From contig NC_018744.1 of the NCBI RefSeq assembly GCF_000263195.1, forward strand, positions 1-38,576: a stretch of 38,576 nt of DNA. The letters run 5' to 3'. Origin of the DNA: Emticicia oligotrophica DSM 17448. GTDB taxonomy: Bacteria; Bacteroidota; Bacteroidia; Cytophagales; Spirosomataceae. The position numbers and the translations under genes were made by a program. The notes under the pieces were generated by a model. It had not been told where the DNA came from. It made no database searches and saw nothing but the letters and a program-made list of their open reading frames with translations. Numbering within the stretch: the first letter of the stretch is position 1; each line of letters starts with the position of its first letter. Positions 34,239 to 38,576 of the stretch are shown here, in pieces.

Positions 34239-35843
34239 TTAATCTTTAGTTGTTTTACTTTTCCACCAATCTTTATTTGGTTGATAGTCTGAACTTAAGA
34301 AATGGAGGCGTTCTTTTTCAAGTTTTGGCATCAGTATTTCCGAGTTGTTTTTGAGCTTTTTATTAGCTAAATCGGCATTAAATTCAGGGTCTTGCACAGG
34401 ATATTGAGCGTTAACACTTTTTAACCACGTCAATAGCTTTGTATTTAACTTTGAGGCTTTTTGTGGTTCTTTAGATGCTAAATCTTTTTGCTCGTATGGG
34501 TCATTAGCTAAATTATAAAGTTCATAATGTCCATCTTCCCAATAGTGAATTAATTTTAAGTTCCCACTTCTAATAATGGAATTCGGTTGGCCTCCTTGAT
34601 TACCATAATGCGGATAATGCCAGAATAGGTCTCTTGTTTTTAATTCTTTACCATCAAATAGGGGTTTGAGGCTAATTCCATCAATATGCTGTTTAGGCAT
34701 GAGGGGAATTCCAGCGAAATCTAAAATTGTTGGGAAAAAATCTGCCCCTGTAACTGGATAATTAAGTTCCTTGATTTGTGGTAACCAAGGTATTTTGATA
34801 AAATAAGGTTCTCTAATACCCCCTTCCCACTGATACCCTTTTCCCCCTCGAAAGGGTAAATTTGTTGTAGAAAAGGCATCTCCAGAGGCTACACCTCCAT
34901 TATCTGAAGTAAAGACTATTATGGTTTGCTGCTCAAGATTTAGCTTTTTGATCGTATTTAAAACTTCTCCAACAGCATCATCCATGCTTTCAACCAAACC
35001 GCCATAAATAGGATTATCTTGTACTTGCCTAATGGGCAGTTCATGCTCCATTGTATATCCATGAGGTAGAATTCCATTTTTTTCTGCTTTATCTTTGTAT
35101 TTTTTCCACTTTTCTTGCGTAGTTTCTATGGGACTATGCACGGCGTAGAAAGATAAAAAGGCAAAAAAAGGTGAATCTCGTTCTTGTTGAATAAATGCCG
35201 ATGTTTCTTTTGCAAGTCTCATAGAAAGGTCTTCTCCATTTCTTTGATTAGGTAATGAAGGGTTTTCCCAAGGTGAGAAATATCCTCCTTTGGGGCTTCC
35301 AGATTCCCAACCACCTTTATTTATATTAAATCCATGGTCTTCAGGATAATCGCCTTTGTTTCCTAAATGCCATTTACCCGCAAAAAATGTTTTATATCCA
35401 TTGGCTTGTAAAACTTCTGCAATGGTTTGTTCGGTTTTAGGTAAATTTTCTACATACCCAGCGGGTAAAAGTTTTGAAAACCTTTTTTCACTACGCCATG
35501 CTATGCCTGATTTTGCACCTATCCAATCTGTAATTCCGTGTCTTGCTGTAAATTTACCAGTCATGATACTTGCTCTTGATGGACTACAAACAGCACTGCA
35601 CGCATACCCTTGGGTAAAGATCGTCCCTTCTTTAGCAATTTTATCAATATTGGGAGTTTCGTAGAAACTACTTCCTAAGCAACTCAAATCTTTTATACCT
35701 AAATCATCAACTAAAATAAAAATAATATTAGGCTTTTTGGGGTTTTGAGGCAAATCTTCAATGGCAAGAGTTGAAAGTGAAGAAGCTATCAGTGTAAACC
35801 AACAAATAAAAAACCTTAGTTCTGAATTTTTAAAAGATTTCAT
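34239..35843 (-). CDS. Secreted S1-family sulfatase
   Basis: This 534-residue enzyme belongs to the formylglycine-dependent (S1) sulfatases. It has a hydrophobic N-terminal export signal (FFICWFTLIASSLSTLA), metal ligands D46-D47 (FILVDDLGI), and the CSPSR motif at C86-R90, whose Cys is converted to formylglycine. The usual GKWHLG, VFTSDNGG and HYPHYGNQGG segments follow. It removes sulfate esters, probably from algal glycans, in the periplasm or at the surface. It is convergent with the LacI gene and has no partner genes close by. No sulfatase-maturation enzyme is present in the window, so one must be encoded elsewhere. Confidence 0.93.
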   Translation of the reverse strand: MKSFKNSELRFFICWFTLIASSLSTLAIEDLPQNPKKPNIIFILVDDLGIKDLSCLGSSFYETPNIDKIAKEGTIFTQGYACSAVCSPSRASIMTGKFTARHGITDWIGAKSGIAWRSEKRFSKLLPAGYVENLPKTEQTIAEVLQANGYKTFFAGKWHLGNKGDYPEDHGFNINKGGWESGSPKGGYFSPWENPSLPNQRNGEDLSMRLAKETSAFIQQERDSPFFAFLSFYAVHSPIETTQEKWKKYKDKAEKNGILPHGYTMEHELPIRQVQDNPIYGGLVESMDDAVGEVLNTIKKLNLEQQTIIVFTSDNGGVASGDAFSTTNLPFRGGKGYQWEGGIREPYFIKIPWLPQIKELNYPVTGADFFPTILDFAGIPLMPKQHIDGISLKPLFDGKELKTRDLFWHYPHYGNQGGQPNSIIRSGNLKLIHYWEDGHYELYNLANDPYEQKDLASKEPQKASKLNTKLLTWLKSVNAQYPVQDPEFNADLANKKLKNNSEILMPKLEKERLHFLSSDYQPNKDWWKSKTTKD

Positions 35844-36119
35844 TGTTAGAGGTCTGTTGAATTATTTGACTGACGTAATTGTATTTATTGTGGAATAATG
35901 TTACTTGTATACAAAAGTACTGATGGTAAATCAGCCATATCTAGCAAATACTCGTGAGTGTAAAGTCTCGCTTAGTTGATGGCATTAAATTAAGAAAAAA
36001 ATAAGCATTTATTTAAAAAAATCCTGTGAATTTAACGATTTTAAAGACAATTTCATAAACAAATTATGGACTAAATCCTTGAAAAATGGCATTATAATCT
36101 GCTATCTAAAGTGAATTAT
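35844..36119. other. Intergenic region between the two sulfatase genes
   Basis: AT-rich sequence upstream of the intact sulfatase. I see no gene, clear promoter or hairpin. A coding-like relic follows at 36120. Confidence 0.45.
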
Positions 36120-36308
36120 TTAATGTGTAAGTTTTTTTAAATGATTTTTAAACTTATTCAGAATAGCTATCGAAGTTAAGATATCATTAGCGGATTTATT
36201 TGTTTGATTTCCCTCGTCATACCGATGTAAAGTTAATAAATCAACTCTCATCTTTTGGGCATAAGCAGCTACAATAAACAGGTGTGCCTATTTTGGGTGT
36301 TGGGGCAT
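36120..36308 (-). pseudogene. Short coding-like relic with one in-frame stop
   Basis: A minus-strand frame of 63 codons reads AHLFIVAAYAQKMRVDLLTL, HRYDEGNQTNKSANDI and LTSIAILNKFKNHLKKLTH. It is interrupted once by TAG seven codons from its first Met. The composition is protein-like, and VDLLTLHRYD resembles a glycoside-hydrolase barrel strand, but the piece is too short to assign. It is probably the remaining tail of a deleted gene next to the sulfatases. Confidence 0.35.
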
Positions 36309-36405
36309 CGAAATTATCATTTTTCTACAAGAAAGTAAATATATAATGATACCTACTCCAATAATTAATTTTAGCAATTTTATTTTGCTCAAATGATTTT
36401 GGATT

Positions 36406-37955
36406 TTAATGGCTATCTCGCTTAGCTTTTTCTTTTATCTGGCTGATTTTCAATGACATTTCTTTTAATAAGTTGGGTTGTTGACTACTTAAATCGTTTC
36501 TTTCGCCATTATCAACTTTTACATTATACAATTGAGGACTGTGTTTGAAACCACCTTCTACACCTTTATTAGCCATAAAATTAGGTAAGTTAGCATTAGA
36601 AGGAAATGGCTCAATGTATTTCCATTCATCTTTTCTAAGAGAGAAAGTATATGATTCTTCAAGCAAATATTCCCTTCCTTTTTCTGTTTTGCCAAGGAAT
36701 GTATTGATGAGATTTTCACTATCAATGGCCTCATTATCAGCTAAAGGCTGATTCAAAAGAGCAGCAATAGAAGCATAAAAATCTACTTGGCTTACCAATG
36801 CGTTACTAACCTTTGGTTTGATTGTTTTATTCCATCGTATGATTGTTGGAACCCTTGTCCCGCCTTCGTAGGCACTATATTTACCTCCTCTGAATGGTCC
36901 GGCGGGTTTGTGATTACCCAGTAATTCTACCGCTTTGTCATCGTATCCATCGTTTAGTACTGGGCCATTATCACTCGTAAAAATTATGAGCGTATTTTCG
37001 TCGAGACCTAACTTTTTTATTTCATTCATTACTTCACCCGTAATCCAATCCATTTGTGCGATGACATCTCCACGAGGCCCCATACTACTAGCACCAACAA
37101 ATTTTTTATTTGGTAATCTTGGTACATGGATATCATGGTAGGAAAAAAAGAGAAAGAAAGGTTTGTTTTTGTCTCATTAATGAATTTTTTGGCTTTGCCT
37201 GTCAGAATATTCGGGAATTCTTCATCTACCCAAAGAGCTTGTTCACCACCTTTCATATAACCGATTCGGCTGACCCCATTGACAATAGTATTACTGTGTT
37301 GTTTATCAGCTTTTTGTTTTAATAATTCTGGGTTATCAATGCCGTTAGGATACCCGTCGAGTTTTAACTCATAGTTTACCTCAATCGGATTTTTGGAATC
37401 TGCATTAACTACACGTTGATTTTCTACATAAATGGTAGGGACTCTATCGCCAGTGGCTGGAATCAGAAAACTGTAGTCAAAGCCAATTTCCAATGGTCCT
37501 GGCTTAATATCTCCATTCCAATTAATTTTACCATCACCAAGACCTAAATGCCATTTCCCGACTACTCCTGTGGCATATCCAGCTTTTTTAAGCATGCTTG
37601 GTAGCGTATGGCTACCCGGTTTTATAAGCAGAGGTGCATCGCCTGGTAAAATAGCTGCTTTATTTCTAAAGGCATATTGGCCTGTAAGAAATGAATATCT
37701 CGAAGGTGTACATGTAGCGGCGGTGCTATGTCCATCCGTAAAAGAAATGCCTTCTCTAGCCATTCTGTCAACAGTGGGTGTTTTTACCCCTTTAGCACCG
37801 TTAAAACCAATGTCACCATATCCTAAATCATCAATATAGAATACTACGATGTTAGGCTTTTTGATTGGAGGTATTTTTGTCTTTTGAGGAATTATAAAAG
37901 CTCCAGTCATAATAAATATAACAAAAGCAACTGATACAACTTTAGCGTATTTCAT
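36406..37955 (-). pseudogene. S1-family sulfatase interrupted by a one-base frameshift
   Basis: Two frames together make one sulfatase of about 516 residues. The 5' part has a signal peptide, D42-D43 (FYIDDLGYG), the formylglycine motif CTPSR (C82-R86) and GKWHLGLGDG. The 3' part resumes with FFLFFSYHDIHVPR, then MDWITGEVMNEIKKLGLDE, IIFTSDNGPV and a normal C-terminus. The join falls at the run of five A residues on the coding strand (37166-37170): one more A restores ETK-NKPFFLFF. In frame, translation instead runs on for about 43 unrelated residues. Both halves are otherwise undamaged, which suggests a very recent mutation, a sequencing error in a homopolymer, or a slippage site. Confidence 0.85.
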
Positions 37956-38464
37956 GAGATTGAAGTTTGATGTTCAGAATTTTAATAAATCTTTACCGCT
38001 CCAATAAAAAAATATATAAGCAGGTAAAAAACTAATAATTAAGCCATTTCTATAGTTTTGAATGGTTAAAAAATTATTTAAAATCTCTTTGCTTATTTGA
38101 TTTCTCGAAATTCAAATGGACAGAATATTTACCGAATAATAAGAATATTTAATATAATTATTATAATCTATGGATTTAATTCCGAAATTATTTTAAATTT
38201 CGAAACTAATTTAAATGAAAAAGTTATGATACCTACCAAAAACAAATTTTTGTTTACTCAAATTTGTCAAATAAATTTTGGCTTCTAATAAAGAAATTTA
38301 TAATTTTTACTTTACGAAAAAAACAATTTGAAATTTTTCAAAACTAAATAGAAATCAAAATGCTGTTGTGTTAAAGCTACATTATATTCAATGATTGTAC
38401 TGTAAAGTATACTCTACTCACTAATGTTCCTTTTTAACCAAAATTCAAAAATATTGACATCTAT
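37956..38464. other. Non-coding region upstream of the broken sulfatase
   Basis: Very AT-rich, with no open frame resembling a protein. A possible TATATTTT -7-like element for the sulfatase lies near 38010-38025 on the minus strand. I recognise nothing else. Confidence 0.4.
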
Positions 38465-38520
38465 AGTGGGGGTATGAACCTTGTATACCCATCCACTGGT
38501 AATGCTATTTACCCCTTTTT
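38465..38520 (+). terminator. Tandem hairpins followed by a T run
   Basis: AGTGG/GGGTAT (38465-38475) pairs with ATACCC/CCACT (38485-38497) with a two-base bulge and a nine-base loop. Directly after it, GGTAA-TGCTAT-TTACC (38498-38513) is followed by CC and five T. The set resembles a terminator or the end of a small RNA. No gene to be terminated is visible on this strand. Confidence 0.4.
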
Positions 38521-38576
38521 ATAATTCACGTGGACAAACTTTAACTTTGTCAATGGCTAGGCATTTTTAGTTTTCA

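Overview
The window looks like part or all of a secondary replicon (plasmid or chromid-like element) from an AT-rich member of the Bacteroidota, probably the Cytophagales. Three things support this: TonB-dependent receptors, SusD and sulfatase genes; promoters of the TTTG / TAnnTTTG type; and genes without clear Shine-Dalgarno sequences. The genus cannot be fixed from the sequence alone.

Region 1 (1-5.6 kb) carries a giant soluble sensor kinase with about eleven PAS domains. It overlaps by one base a single-domain, Rcp1-like response regulator. Region 2 (5.7-10.2 kb) is the replicon backbone. It holds a 30-bp perfect palindrome, parA, parB (with two palindromes inside the gene), an origin with twelve 16-bp iterons in two opposed arrays, a Rep_3-type initiator and a small zinc-finger protein.

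Region 3 (10.4-14.8 kb) holds accessory genes: a nitrilase-superfamily amidohydrolase with an AraC regulator, a membrane acyltransferase and a cupin protein. Region 4 (14.9-21.1 kb) holds a TonB-dependent receptor followed by a secreted YVTN-propeller/phosphoesterase fusion, then a serine recombinase with inverted repeats upstream. Region 5 (21.1-24.9 kb) is an AraC regulator divergent from a PhyH dioxygenase / Zn alcohol dehydrogenase / esterase operon, with an 18-bp palindrome between them.

Region 6 (24.95-25.8 kb) contains decayed SusD and GH29 fucosidase fragments, the remains of a glycan-utilization locus. Region 7 (25.8-34.0 kb) is the most coherent system. A LacI regulator with a palindromic operator is divergent from a TonB receptor, a GH63-type mannosylglycerate/glucosylglycerate hydrolase-like enzyme, a sodium:solute symporter and glycerate kinase. 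Together these can be read as a complete outer-membrane-to-glycolysis route for a hexosyl-glycerate compatible solute.

Region 8 (34.2-38.6 kb) has one intact secreted sulfatase, a coding-like relic and a second sulfatase broken by a one-base frameshift in a short A run. With the fucosidase and SusD relics, the sulfatases suggest a sulfated, fucose-containing algal glycan locus that is partly decayed. I found no tRNA, rRNA, CRISPR array or insertion sequence.
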